Below, one piece after another: positions 24,750 to 34,083 of a DNA stretch of 64,000 nt. The notes beneath the pieces are model-generated. The model did not search any database and was not told where the DNA came from. It worked only from the letters and a program-made list of their open reading frames with translations. The translations under genes and the position numbers were made by a program. Source of the DNA: QKTW01 sp052161885 (lineage in GTDB: Bacteria > Bacteroidota > Bacteroidia > Chitinophagales > Chitinophagaceae). The stretch covers positions 2,976,001 through 3,040,000 of the forward strand of contig CP197396.1 in NCBI GenBank assembly GCA_052161885.1. The letters are read 5' to 3'. The stretch's first letter is position 1; each line of letters opens with the position of its first letter.

Positions 24750-25400
24750 ATGTCAGACTTTTTCAAAAAAGCTGCGGGCCTCATCTTTAATCTGGACGAT
24801 GACGACACCGCAAAGAAACAGCACCAGCAGGCAGACGATCCGGAAAAAGACACACCCGCAACCGTCTCCCCGATGCCAGCCCCTATATCCACCCCTATCC
24901 ATCCAGACAGCGCACTTACAGAAAAATTCAGCGCCTATTTCAAAGACCTGTATGACCGTTCAAACATACAGGGCCCGGACTTCTACGAGTTCAACAACAT
25001 GACCGAAGCTATGGGCAATGTAATAGCAGACGAAGTAAAATACCCATCTGTGTTTGCAGGATTCGGAGGAGCGCTTACGAAGGATAAGCTGCTTACTTCA
25101 GCACAGCAGTACCTGGGCATTATTCAGAACGACGCTGTGGAATTTGAGCACTCATTTCTCACTGCTGTAAAAAGCAAGGTAGAAGACCGGAGAGCACAGA
25201 TACAAAGCAAAGCTGATGACATCCGGAAAATGCAGGAACAGATCGCAGCACTGAACAGCGAGATAGCCGAACTGAACAAACTGGCACAGGAAGAGGAAAT
25301 ACGCCTCAGCTCAGAGAAAGCCGCCTACGAGCAGCAGTCAGCCGCACTGCAGGCACGTATTAATGCAGGGATGGAAAAAGTAAAAAAATACATCAGATGA
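24750..25400 (+). CDS. Coiled-coil protein, first gene of ABC/OmpA operon
   Basis: No named family is recognised. From the ATG at 24750 the 216-residue product has an acidic start (FNLDDDDTAKKQHQQ), a Pro-rich disordered linker, a helical domain (FSAYFKDLYDRSNIQGPDFYEFNNMTEAM, residues about 60-130) and a long coiled coil (about 130-210, with heptads in QEQIAALNSEIAELNKLAQEEE). There is no signal peptide or membrane helix, so it is cytoplasmic. It is 26 bases from the next gene. A scaffold role for the following membrane protein is inferred. The frame extends 33 bases further upstream, but the family-like start MSDFFKKA fits better. Confidence 0.78.
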   Translation: MSDFFKKAAGLIFNLDDDDTAKKQHQQADDPEKDTPATVSPMPAPISTPIHPDSALTEKFSAYFKDLYDRSNIQGPDFYEFNNMTEAMGNVIADEVKYPSVFAGFGGALTKDKLLTSAQQYLGIIQNDAVEFEHSFLTAVKSKVEDRRAQIQSKADDIRKMQEQIAALNSEIAELNKLAQEEEIRLSSEKAAYEQQSAALQARINAGMEKVKKYIR

Positions 25401-25426
25401 TTTTTTAAAAATTAAAAATTCAGAAA

Positions 25427-26410
25427 ATGAATACACATGAACTTACAGTGTCTAAAAAAGACCTGATTGCGTTAGGCAGCAAAAACCCTTTTGACCTCCG
25501 TAAAGCCGGCACCGTACTTACAGCGCTGATCCTGCTGGGTGGTATAGGATACCTGGTGCTTACATACGTTCTTCCATGGATGAAGACCGTAGTATGGAAC
25601 GCCGTAAGTCTCGGCATCGGCATCATTGCACTGATCATTATCATTGGCATACTCACTAATAAAAAATTCTGGCGACGCCTCAGTTACCTGAATGATGCAC
25701 TGGCTAAGATAGCCCTTGGATGGGTCATAGAATTTGATGAATTCATCCTGCAGGAAAAACAAATAGAACAGGCTGAACAGGACCGTCAGCGAATGTTTGA
25801 CGATAACAAAAAGATAAAAGGCAAGTATGCAGAACTCAGCGGCAAAGTGATAAAGAACAAAGAATCGATGCAGTTGGCACAGGAAAAGGTAAGCATAGCA
25901 CGCAACCATAACGATATGGAAAGTGCAGAAGATGCGCAAAACGAATGGAGCCGTGCCAATACATATGTGGAAACTATTGAGCCGATTGTAAATGACCTCA
26001 ATGCATTGACCACATTTATAGACGAGGCGTACAAAATTGCTGGCCGTAAAGTGCAGAATGCCAAACTGGACCTGGAAGCCAACAAAGATCTTTTCTATTC
26101 TGCCAACCTCGGTGCAGGTGCACTTGCCTCAGCCCGCAAAGCGTTTGTAGGTGATACAGATCTGAACAGTGACGCTGAAGTAGCTAAAGCAAAAGTGAAA
26201 GAAAAAATCGCATTGAGTATCGGTGAAATGCGTAGCTCAATAGATGTCATCAAACAGCTGAGCAAGGCAGAAAACCTCGAGAATGCTGCCAAGATCGCAT
26301 TGGCCAAAAAGAAAATGGAACAGATGAATAAACAATCCGAAAATTCGGTGCAGACTTACAACAAAGAAAACTTTAATGGTCTGACGAATTCAAACAAATA
26401 CGGGCTTTAA
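25427..26410 (+). CDS. Membrane-anchored PspA-like coiled-coil protein
   Basis: This 327-residue protein has two transmembrane helices near the N-terminus (VLTALILLGGIGYLVLTYVLP and AVSLGIGIIALIIIIGILT), then a cytoplasmic helical region of about 230 residues. That region has charged, Ala-rich helices (LAQEKVSIARNHNDMESAEDAQNEWSRA and KVQNAKLDLEANKDL) similar in pattern to PspA/IM30 (ESCRT-III-like) membrane-remodelling proteins. The similarity is by pattern only and should be tested by structure prediction. It is the second gene of the operon; the next gene starts 83 bases later. Confidence 0.75.
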   Translation: MNTHELTVSKKDLIALGSKNPFDLRKAGTVLTALILLGGIGYLVLTYVLPWMKTVVWNAVSLGIGIIALIIIIGILTNKKFWRRLSYLNDALAKIALGWVIEFDEFILQEKQIEQAEQDRQRMFDDNKKIKGKYAELSGKVIKNKESMQLAQEKVSIARNHNDMESAEDAQNEWSRANTYVETIEPIVNDLNALTTFIDEAYKIAGRKVQNAKLDLEANKDLFYSANLGAGALASARKAFVGDTDLNSDAEVAKAKVKEKIALSIGEMRSSIDVIKQLSKAENLENAAKIALAKKKMEQMNKQSENSVQTYNKENFNGLTNSNKYGL

Positions 26411-26493
26411 TCATTTATAAATCCAAAAAACAAAGGCCAGAAGCCAGAACAAAAATTAAACAACCAAAACAATCATTTATAAAATAAAGTTTT

Positions 26494-28269
26494 ATGAAAA
26501 TCACAGGTATCAAACCAGGAGCTAAATGGGTACTGCTTGCTATCATAGGTGCAGGTACATTCTTCGGAGTAAAAAAATTCTATCTCGATGCGCCTAAAGA
26601 AGTTGGTGCTTCACAAAAAGTGGAAAAAGTGGTACTGGCCGATGCGCCGGAAGCTTCCTTCAAGGGTAACGCAGCTATGCTCGCCCTCCCTTCTGACAAG
26701 CCTGCCATGCGCGATGTACAAAAAGTACAATGGAAAGTAATGGCATGGAACGCCCAGTTCCCGCTGATGTACGCCAACGGTGGTGCACGCACGACACAAG
26801 GTTCGCTGATGGACAAAGCAAATGTAGACGTAGAAATTGTACGCCAGGACGACTGCTTTAAAACAGTTGCAGACTTTATCAAGAATGCAAAAGATTATAA
26901 AGAAAATCCGCAGAGCACTGCACCGATGTTTATGTCTTTTATGGGCGACGGTATGCCGGGCTTCTCAATCATGCTGAAAGAACTGGACAAACTCGGTCCT
27001 GACTATGCACCGATCATTATCTATCACATGGGCCGCAGTAACGGTGAAGACCAGTTTATGGGACCAGCTGCATGGCGCGATAACCCCCAGAGTGCACTTG
27101 GTGGTACATTCTCTGCTGTAGAGCTGGACGGTGACGCAAACATCGTATTTAACTGGGCAAGTAACAACAGCATTCCCGTAAACGTGAATGCAAAAGTATA
27201 TGACCCTAAAGCGCTGAACCTTGTGCCTGCTCCCGACTTCCTGGATGCCGCGAATAAATATATCTCCGGCTATACAGAGAAAAGGGCAATCGTTAAAGAT
27301 GGTAAAACCACCGGCCGCGACACTACGATTGGTATAATGGCTACAACCACCTGGACACCCGGTGACGTAAACGTTGCCTCACAAAAAGGCGGCCTGGTAA
27401 GGATCGCATCTACCAAAGAATACTCTTCACAGATGCCGAATGCTACAGTAGTACTGAAAAAATGGGCTTATGACCACAGGACGGAAGTTGAGAATATCAT
27501 CATGGCATTAGGACAGGCCGGCGACCAGGTACGTTCATTTAACGAAGCAAAAGCCTTTGCCGCAAAAGTGTCTGCCGAAGTATATGGCGACAAGGATAAA
27601 AATGCAGATTACTGGCTGAAGTACTATAACGGTACCGAAGAAAATGATGCTCAGGGTACAAAAGTATTGCTTGGCGGTTCTATGGCCTTTAACCTGGCCG
27701 ACGCAGCAAATACGGTAGGTCTTGGTGCGGACAAAAAAGACCGTTATAAAGTAACGTACGAAACCTTCGGTGGCATGTTGTCAAAACTGTACCCCGACCG
27801 TATGAAAGATTATACTCCGTACAATAAGATCATGGATAAATCATTCCTGAACTCAGTGATCAGCAATCACCCGGAATTGATGCAGGGTGAAGCTCTGAAA
27901 GTGAATTATGCAAATGAAATCACCTCTGAAGTATCCAGCAAATCTTATCATATCGAGTTCCAGACCGGTAGCGATGCCATCAGTCCTTCGTCATACAAAC
28001 TGCTGGATGAAATTTATAACTCGGCTGTAATTGCAGAAGGACTTAAACTGGGTATCTACGGTCACACTGACAATGTAGGCAATGATGCTACCAACATCCC
28101 GCTGAGCGAACGCCGCGCTAATGCGGTAAGAGCATACCTGCTGAAAAAAGGCATCAGTGAAACACAGGTGGAAACCAAAGGTTACGGTGCAACAAAACCA
28201 ATAGCCGATAATACTACGACAGATGGTAAAGCGAAAAACCGCCGCGTGGAAATAGTACTCGGACACTAA
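26494..28269 (+). CDS. Membrane-anchored solute-binding protein fused to OmpA domain
   Basis: This is a 591-residue chimera. Residues about 10-30 form an N-terminal membrane helix (WVLLAIIGAGTFFGV) that lacks a clear cleavage site. Residues 60-490 resemble periplasmic binding proteins of the NitT/TauT/NMT1 kind (WKVMAWNAQFPLMYANGG, RIASTKEYSSQMPNATVVLKKW). Residues 505-591 are an OmpA-like peptidoglycan-binding domain: GHTDNVGN from residue 523, LSERRANAVRAYL and the conserved NRRVEI. The fusion would tether the binding protein to the cell wall, next to the permease encoded downstream. The bound ligand is unknown. It is separated from the permease gene by a terminator-like hairpin. Confidence 0.82.
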   Translation: MKITGIKPGAKWVLLAIIGAGTFFGVKKFYLDAPKEVGASQKVEKVVLADAPEASFKGNAAMLALPSDKPAMRDVQKVQWKVMAWNAQFPLMYANGGARTTQGSLMDKANVDVEIVRQDDCFKTVADFIKNAKDYKENPQSTAPMFMSFMGDGMPGFSIMLKELDKLGPDYAPIIIYHMGRSNGEDQFMGPAAWRDNPQSALGGTFSAVELDGDANIVFNWASNNSIPVNVNAKVYDPKALNLVPAPDFLDAANKYISGYTEKRAIVKDGKTTGRDTTIGIMATTTWTPGDVNVASQKGGLVRIASTKEYSSQMPNATVVLKKWAYDHRTEVENIIMALGQAGDQVRSFNEAKAFAAKVSAEVYGDKDKNADYWLKYYNGTEENDAQGTKVLLGGSMAFNLADAANTVGLGADKKDRYKVTYETFGGMLSKLYPDRMKDYTPYNKIMDKSFLNSVISNHPELMQGEALKVNYANEITSEVSSKSYHIEFQTGSDAISPSSYKLLDEIYNSAVIAEGLKLGIYGHTDNVGNDATNIPLSERRANAVRAYLLKKGISETQVETKGYGATKPIADNTTTDGKAKNRRVEIVLGH

Positions 28270-28282
28270 TCTTAATTACCAT

Positions 28283-28316
28283 AAAGGGCACATGAAACTT
28301 GTGTGCCCTTTATTTC
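28283..28316 (+). terminator. Intercistronic hairpin between binding protein and permease
   Basis: AAAGGGCACA (28283-28292) pairs with TGTGCCCTTT (28302-28311) around a nine-base loop and is followed by ATTTC. It can attenuate transcription or protect the upstream mRNA, giving more binding protein than permease. It ends 13 bases before the chosen permease start. Confidence 0.7.
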
Positions 28317-28328
28317 AAAATCTGCTTT

Positions 28329-29117
28329 ATGAATCAATACAAACAACTTATTACACCCTTTGGCCAGTCGGCAAAATGGACATTCTACGCATTACTTGCA
28401 GCTACATTTGCAGTGATGCTGTTATTCTGGCAAGTGACAACGACTTCGGGCCTGATACCAAAGCCTGTTGCAGTTTTTAACAGCTTCCTCAGTATTGTAA
28501 CTACAAAAGACTTTGTACAAAATCTTTTCTGCAGCGTACTGCTCACTGTAAAGGCCATGCTGATCTCTATTGTGATCGCATTGGCAGTCGGGTATCTTTC
28601 TGTAATTCCTGTATTTCAGCCGCTGGCAAGGTTTATCGTAAAATGCAGATACCTTACTATATCAGGTTTGTATTTTGTATTCATCCTCATTGCAGCAGAT
28701 GCCGATAAACTTAAACTCTCGCTGCTTGTGTTTGGTATTGTTCCATTCTTTGTAACATCATTGCTTGCTGTTATTACCAATATCAGGCAGGAAGAATTTG
28801 ATTCATGCAGAACGTTACGGTACAACAACTGGCAGACACTTTACGAAGTCATTATTCTTGGCCGCATGGACCAGATATTTGAAATCATCCGGCAGAACTT
28901 TGCGATCACCTGGATCATGATCGTAACTGTAGAAGCTTCGTCTTTAAGCGGCGGCGGCATTGGCGCTATGCTTTACAGGTTTAATAAATACAACGACCTC
29001 AAAAACGTACTTGCTTTACAGATAGTGATCCTGCTTATCGGCATACTTACCGACTCACTGCTTGTCACCATGCGTCGCGAGCTATTTCCCTACACAAAAC
29101 TTACTGCAAAAGAATAA
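28329..29117 (+). CDS. ABC transporter permease (NitT/TauT type)
   Basis: This 262-residue inner-membrane permease has about six helices (FYALLAATFAVMLLFW, MLISIVIALAVGYLSVIPVF and others). The BPD-type cytoplasmic loop that docks the ATPase is visible around residues 170-205 (SCRTLRYNNWQTLYEVIILG, then a helix with ARG...). The segment ITWIMIVTVEASSLSGGGIG near residue 200 is typical of SsuC/TauC permeases. I use the ATG at 28329. The frame opens at 28299, inside the hairpin, which makes that start unlikely. The neighbours supply the binding protein and the ATPase. The substrate is undetermined. Confidence 0.85.
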   Translation: MNQYKQLITPFGQSAKWTFYALLAATFAVMLLFWQVTTTSGLIPKPVAVFNSFLSIVTTKDFVQNLFCSVLLTVKAMLISIVIALAVGYLSVIPVFQPLARFIVKCRYLTISGLYFVFILIAADADKLKLSLLVFGIVPFFVTSLLAVITNIRQEEFDSCRTLRYNNWQTLYEVIILGRMDQIFEIIRQNFAITWIMIVTVEASSLSGGGIGAMLYRFNKYNDLKNVLALQIVILLIGILTDSLLVTMRRELFPYTKLTAKE

Positions 29118-29147
29118 TGAAGACAATCTACACTAAAAACAAAGGTT

Positions 29148-29948
29148 ATGACTCCCTATAAAAAAGAAGAGCTGTTGCTTACTGCAGACAATATAAATCT
29201 TGAGATCAATGGCAGAAAAATACTTCGTAATGTAAGCTTCGAGGTCCGGGACATCATCCGTCCGGATGTACTGCAGGGACAGGTTGTGTCTTTGCTGGGC
29301 CGTAGCGGTATTGGAAAAACACAGTTGTTTAAAATACTTTCCGGCCTTAAAAAACCTACATCCGGAAGCGTACTGATAAACAAAGAACAGAACGAAGTAA
29401 AAGCCGGAGATATGGGCGTTGTGCCACAGAACTATTTCTTGTTTGAATGGAGAAAAGTATGGAAGATACTGGAGATGGCAGCCGCTAAAAATCCATTCCT
29501 GAAACCGGAAGAACGTAAAGCTGCTATTGAAAGTTACGTTGTGGAATTCAAGCTGGTGCAGCATATGGACAAATACCCCATGCAACTCAGCGGCGGTCAG
29601 CGGCAAAGGGTAAGCATCATACAGCAGCTTTTAAACGGCAGTAATTTCCTTTTACTGGACGAGCCTTTCAGTGGGCTGGACATTGTTTCTGTGAAAAAAG
29701 TACTGGAAGTATTGCGCAAAGTGTCTCTTTCCGACGAAGTAAAAACACTGATCATTGTCTCCCACGACCTGGCCAGCAGCCTGGCACTCAGCGATACTGC
29801 CCTTATACTTGCAGAGGAACCGGGCAAAGAAGGAGCAACTATTACACATACCGTAGATCTCATAGAAAAGGATCTTTGCTGGCGAGACAATATCAAATGC
29901 GAAAAAGCATTCCAGGATCTTGTACTGGAGATAGAAGAGCTTATCTGA
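29148..29948 (+). CDS. ABC transporter ATP-binding protein
   Basis: This is a complete 266-residue ABC ATPase: Walker A GRSGIGKT at 51-58, Q-loop Gln94 in VVPQNYFLF, signature LSGGQRQR at 147-154, Walker B FLLLDEP at 167-173 with Glu172, and H-loop His206 in VSHD. It would energise the adjacent permease. It is the last gene of the five-gene set and is followed by a weak hairpin. The N-terminal 45 residues contain an insertion (DIIRPDVLQGQ) between the first strands and Walker A compared with typical NitT ATPases. Confidence 0.9.
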   Translation: MTPYKKEELLLTADNINLEINGRKILRNVSFEVRDIIRPDVLQGQVVSLLGRSGIGKTQLFKILSGLKKPTSGSVLINKEQNEVKAGDMGVVPQNYFLFEWRKVWKILEMAAAKNPFLKPEERKAAIESYVVEFKLVQHMDKYPMQLSGGQRQRVSIIQQLLNGSNFLLLDEPFSGLDIVSVKKVLEVLRKVSLSDEVKTLIIVSHDLASSLALSDTALILAEEPGKEGATITHTVDLIEKDLCWRDNIKCEKAFQDLVLEIEELI

Positions 29949-29963
29949 TTTTTTGGTTTATTG

Positions 29964-29998
29964 ACAGACAGCAGCAGTTATACACTGCTGTCTGTTTA
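29964..29998 (+). terminator. Possible terminator at the end of the ABC operon
   Basis: ACAGACAGCAG (29964-29974) pairs with CTGCTGTCTGT (29985-29995). The T-run after it is short (TTAC), so function as a terminator is uncertain. Confidence 0.5.
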
Positions 29999-30086
29999 CA
30001 TACATGTATCAGTTAAAACAGCTTACATTTCTGTAACAAATAGCTATTGTAAAACAGTTACTTTCAGGTTAGAAATCTGAGAAATC

Positions 30087-30860
30087 ATGAAAACCCTGCT
30101 GCTGATTTTTTCTCTTACACTTTTTACCCTGCGTGTCTGTGGCCAGAAAAATCCTTTGATAAAAACCTGGGTAAATGAAAAGCTAAGAACCTTTGAGATC
30201 AACGATTCTGAAGTATTTAATGACTCAAGGTATCATTCGATGTATGAATATCACTATCATTATACTGACAGCATGCTCACACTTATTTTACTTAGCAGGA
30301 ATGATGATGGCATAGCAATGGAGGGGAAACATTATCCGTTTACCATCTTAAAACTTACCAGCGACACTTTAATTCTGAAACCGGGAAATGAAGAGGTAAA
30401 AAATTTATTTACAGATACAGATTTACTTGTATTGATTGATAAAGCTAAAATAAACGACCCCGGCTTCCGTTTCGAAAAACTATTTTTCTCCGGAACAACA
30501 TGTTATGGAACTTGTCCGGGCATGAAAGCAGAAATTGATTCCTCGGGTAGCATATTTTTTGAAGGAACATATAACACCGGCAAATACAATGGTCTTTATC
30601 ATGGACAGCTCAGCCACAAAAAGCTGGAACAGTTAAAAAATATACTACAGCGCAGTTGGCTCGATAATTTCCCAGGCAATCTATGGGGCGCAATAGATGC
30701 CCCGGTGTACACTTTTGTTTTCTATTACAACGGAAAAAGAAAAGAAAGCCACGGTTCATTCGTTCCTTATTTTGAACAGGAGTTGCTCAGCTTCTTATAT
30801 ACTTCTTACAGAAAACAACATCTGAAAAAGCTGAAGGGTGCACATATCTTTGAGCGGTAA
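30087..30860 (+). CDS. DUF6438 domain secreted protein
   Basis: This 257-residue exported protein has a signal peptide MKTLLLIFSLTLFTLRVCG with cleavage near VCGQ. The C-terminal half (from about residue 130) fits DUF6438: FEKLFFSGTTCYGTCPGMKAE with its CxxxC pair, then GTYNTGKYNGLYHG and a helical part with LEQLKNILQRSWLDNF. The function of DUF6438 is unknown. It is probably periplasmic. It stands alone between the ABC operon and the helicase gene. Confidence 0.8.
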   Translation: MKTLLLIFSLTLFTLRVCGQKNPLIKTWVNEKLRTFEINDSEVFNDSRYHSMYEYHYHYTDSMLTLILLSRNDDGIAMEGKHYPFTILKLTSDTLILKPGNEEVKNLFTDTDLLVLIDKAKINDPGFRFEKLFFSGTTCYGTCPGMKAEIDSSGSIFFEGTYNTGKYNGLYHGQLSHKKLEQLKNILQRSWLDNFPGNLWGAIDAPVYTFVFYYNGKRKESHGSFVPYFEQELLSFLYTSYRKQHLKKLKGAHIFER

Positions 30861-30909
30861 CGGATTGCCAACCACATCTTACCGGAAGAAATAAAAAGCT
30901 TTATACCCG

Positions 30910-30937
30910 TTGTTCTGGCCGATCTTCAATATTTTTG
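30910..30937 (+). promoter_or_regulatory. Candidate promoter of the SNF2 helicase gene
   Basis: TTG at 30910-30912, a 17-base spacer and TATTTTTG at 30930-30937 match Bacteroidota -33/-7 elements. Transcription would begin close to the ATG at 30946, implying a nearly leaderless mRNA. The frame that opens at 30910 is therefore not the start. Confidence 0.45.
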
Positions 30938-30945
30938 CTGCCCTT

Positions 30946-33816
30946 ATGAAAAATGCAGCTATAGAACTGAAGATCGCATTGCTCCTCAATCCTGCCGGCC
31001 TGGAACCACAGGAAGGGATTTTTCATTCATTTCATATAAAAAAAAGCGCTTCCGGTATCGACTTTGATAAATACAGTCTTACCAAAGATGAAGTAAACAA
31101 ATATTTTAATTTCCTTCCCGAGACTGCGAGACAAACTATACTCCGCTTCGGTGACAGCGATATACGTTTTGAGCTGAGCCAGATAAAAAAAACTTACAGC
31201 AAACATAAGTCGGGAGCGCCGCTTGAAGCTGCTGCGCGTAAGGCATTGCTGCGCTATCTGCATGAGCTTTTCGGAACACTTTATCAGTATACCTCTTTAT
31301 TAAAATTTTATCACCAGATCATTCACCCCGAGACCGGCAAACCACGTCTGGCACCTTGTAAGATCTGGAACACACAGGTATCGCTCCATTTTGATCTTAT
31401 AAAATCATCAGACGAATTATTTGTAACACCTGTATTAACAATCGGGGCAGTTCAATACAGCATCAATGACTTCAAACGGTATGAATTTCTGCTGCAGAAA
31501 CAGGATGACTATTTCCGTTTGGCATATAACGATTATCATACACTGGAATGGCTGGTGTCTAAAAGACCGGAACAGTACAGCAACCAGCCGGCAGAGCTGC
31601 TGCGCGCCATAGTTACAAGACTGGAAGAAACGCATACTGTGAACAGGAATGGTCTTTTCTCCAAAACAGAAATCCGGTGTAAACCCATGTCCTGCATACA
31701 TCTCAGCGAGATCAGCGGCTCTTTCCTGATGCTCACACCACGCTGGAATTATGACGACATCATTGTGGAAGGAGAATACAAGGCGGAATATGAAACCAAC
31801 CGGAACGGTGAAATGTTCTGCATTTACAGGGATGAGGCTGCAGAAAAAGAGTTCGTAGATTTTCTACGTGGGTTGCATCTGAATTTTGCAAAGCAGCAGC
31901 AGAACAATTATTTCTACCTCTCGTTTACGGATGCCGCAAAGAAAAGCTGGTTCCTGAAAGTATATCACCAACTGCTGGAAATGGATGTGACTATTTCCGG
32001 GATGGACATGCTGCAGCATTTCCGGTATTCGCCGCACCCGGTTGAAACGGATATGCGTATCATAAAGTCAGAGGGCAGCATGATGCATCTTTCCTTTAAG
32101 GTAAGCTTTGGGAAAGAAAATGTTTTGCTTACAGAACTCCAGAAACTGTTACTCTCAGGGCAGAGAAATATATTGCTTAAAGACAACTCCATTGGCATTC
32201 TTACAGATGAATGGCAGGAGCAGTACAGTGCCATTCTGAAACACGGCAAGGTGCAGAAAGATATGATATCCGTGCCGCAATGGATATTACTGAGCATTAA
32301 AGAAAATACAGATTCACAACAGCAGGCACAGCCGGTCATTTCCCGCGAGTGGTGGGATAAATGGCGCCGCTGGCAGGATGTGACGGAGACGGTTTATCCC
32401 GTTCCTGCACAGCTTAAAGCCGAGCTGCGGAGCTACCAGCAAAAAGGCTTTGAATGGATGGCCCTGCTCGCCGAAATAGGTGCAGGCGCCTGTCTGGCCG
32501 ATGATATGGGACTGGGCAAAACATTGCAGACCATTTGTTACCTCTCTTACCTGTATGATAAAAATCCCAAAGCGCGTTTCCTTATTGTTTGTCCTGCTTC
32601 GCTGATCTATAACTGGAAACAGGAACTGGAAAAATTTGCGCCGCACCTCGGCGTATTCCTGTACCACAACAACCAACGCGATCCGGAGCAGTTCTTCAAT
32701 TCCGGCACGCAGGTAATGGTGAGTAGCTACGGAACTGTGCGGGCTGATATTGAACAGCTGATACTGACGAAATGGGATGCTGTGGTAATAGACGAAAGCC
32801 AGAATATAAAGAATCCATCAGCACAAATAACCAAAGCAGTCGGCATGCTGCAGGCCGGTAGCCGCATTGCATTGAGCGGTACACCTGTGATGAATAATAC
32901 TTTTGATCTTTATGCACAGCTGGAATTCCTGCTACCCGGCTTCTTCGGTTCTCAGGAGTTTTTCCGCAGGGAATACGCACACCCGATAGACCGGGAGAAC
33001 GATGACGTGAAAATAAAAGCATTGCAGCAACTGACGGCACCATTCATTTTACGGCGCACCAAGCAGCAGGTCGCCTCAGATCTTCCGCCTAAAACAGAAT
33101 CTGTATTGTGGTGTGAAATGAATGCTGCACAGAGAGATATTTATGAGCAGATCAAGGGCCGGATCAAAGACAGCCTGTTCCTGGACATTAAATCGGGCGG
33201 ACTGGCGCAAAACAAACTAAACATATTGCAGGGCATACAGAAGCTGCGGCAGGTATGTTGCGCACCAATGTTACTGAAAGATGAAGAGTTTCCACAGAAA
33301 GACTCTATAAAAGCAGAACTGCTACTCCAGGAACTCAGTACGAAACTGGTTAATAATAAAGTGCTTATTTTCTCACAGTTTAAAGATATGCTGCACCTGG
33401 TTGCAGCACAATGCCGGACAAATGGCATTTCATACTATCATTTTGACGGAGACACACCGGTGCCTCAGCGCCAGCAGATGGTAAATGATTTTCAGGCAGA
33501 AGGCAATCAGGTGAACGTGTTTCTGATAAGCCTCAAATCCGGCAATGCAGGGCTGAATCTCACGGCGGCCGATTATGTGTTCCTGGTAGATCCGTGGTGG
33601 AATACAGCTGTGCAGCAGCAGGCTATAGACCGTACACACCGTATCGGTCAGACAAAAAGTGTATTTGCCTATAAAATGATCTGTAAAGACACAATTGAAG
33701 AGAAAATTATTGAGTTGCAGCAGCGCAAACAATCACTTTCCGAGGAGCTGATCGGTGAAGATGAGGGTTTTGTTAAAAACCTCTCAGAGGAAGACGTGGC
33801 TTATCTTTTCGCCTAA
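30946..33816 (+). CDS. SNF2 family DEAD/DEAH box helicase
   Basis: This is a 956-residue SWI/SNF-type ATPase that translocates on DNA and may remodel nucleoprotein complexes. The N-terminal 480 residues are helical and poorly conserved. The helicase core follows: motif I DDMGLGKTLQT near residue 520, motif II VIDESQN in place of the usual DExH, motif III ALSGTPVMNN, and the C-terminal lobe with QFKDMLH, LISLKSGNAGLNLTAADYVFLVDPWWN and motif VI QQQAIDRTHRIGQTKSV. The order and spacing are standard for bacterial SNF2 proteins. I use the ATG at 30946. There is no phage or defence gene next to it, so chromosomal maintenance is as likely as defence. Confidence 0.93.
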   Translation: MKNAAIELKIALLLNPAGLEPQEGIFHSFHIKKSASGIDFDKYSLTKDEVNKYFNFLPETARQTILRFGDSDIRFELSQIKKTYSKHKSGAPLEAAARKALLRYLHELFGTLYQYTSLLKFYHQIIHPETGKPRLAPCKIWNTQVSLHFDLIKSSDELFVTPVLTIGAVQYSINDFKRYEFLLQKQDDYFRLAYNDYHTLEWLVSKRPEQYSNQPAELLRAIVTRLEETHTVNRNGLFSKTEIRCKPMSCIHLSEISGSFLMLTPRWNYDDIIVEGEYKAEYETNRNGEMFCIYRDEAAEKEFVDFLRGLHLNFAKQQQNNYFYLSFTDAAKKSWFLKVYHQLLEMDVTISGMDMLQHFRYSPHPVETDMRIIKSEGSMMHLSFKVSFGKENVLLTELQKLLLSGQRNILLKDNSIGILTDEWQEQYSAILKHGKVQKDMISVPQWILLSIKENTDSQQQAQPVISREWWDKWRRWQDVTETVYPVPAQLKAELRSYQQKGFEWMALLAEIGAGACLADDMGLGKTLQTICYLSYLYDKNPKARFLIVCPASLIYNWKQELEKFAPHLGVFLYHNNQRDPEQFFNSGTQVMVSSYGTVRADIEQLILTKWDAVVIDESQNIKNPSAQITKAVGMLQAGSRIALSGTPVMNNTFDLYAQLEFLLPGFFGSQEFFRREYAHPIDRENDDVKIKALQQLTAPFILRRTKQQVASDLPPKTESVLWCEMNAAQRDIYEQIKGRIKDSLFLDIKSGGLAQNKLNILQGIQKLRQVCCAPMLLKDEEFPQKDSIKAELLLQELSTKLVNNKVLIFSQFKDMLHLVAAQCRTNGISYYHFDGDTPVPQRQQMVNDFQAEGNQVNVFLISLKSGNAGLNLTAADYVFLVDPWWNTAVQQQAIDRTHRIGQTKSVFAYKMICKDTIEEKIIELQQRKQSLSEELIGEDEGFVKNLSEEDVAYLFA

Positions 33817-34083
33817 TCAAAATTCAGTTTTTTACCTGTAGTTATTTAAAAAAACTGTCGATAATTTTGAGTCACCTTATTACTACAACAGCAGGAAGAA
33901 GAACAAAGGCGTCGCAGTGAAAAATATGGCGCTAGCGCCGGGAATAGTATGGGAACATACACCAATTGTCGGCCCCTGTAATACAACCTTGATTTATGAA
34001 AACTGCCAGGGATAACCAATAAATACACTTCTGCGACACTTTTGTTTCCTGCTGATACACCCTCCCTAGATATTTTATTGCTG
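33817..34083 (+). other. Intergenic stretch before an orphan terminator
   Basis: No convincing protein is encoded. Open frames on either strand are short and look random. A 29-codon frame starts at 33925. Since the following terminator is 268 bases past the helicase stop, this may be a long 3' untranslated region or hold a small RNA. Confidence 0.35.

Noticed and set aside
33846..34028. 60-codon minus-strand frame after the helicase
   Set aside because: Cys/Ser and Arg/Tyr-rich, no plausible fold, and no start signal. Not a protein I can support.
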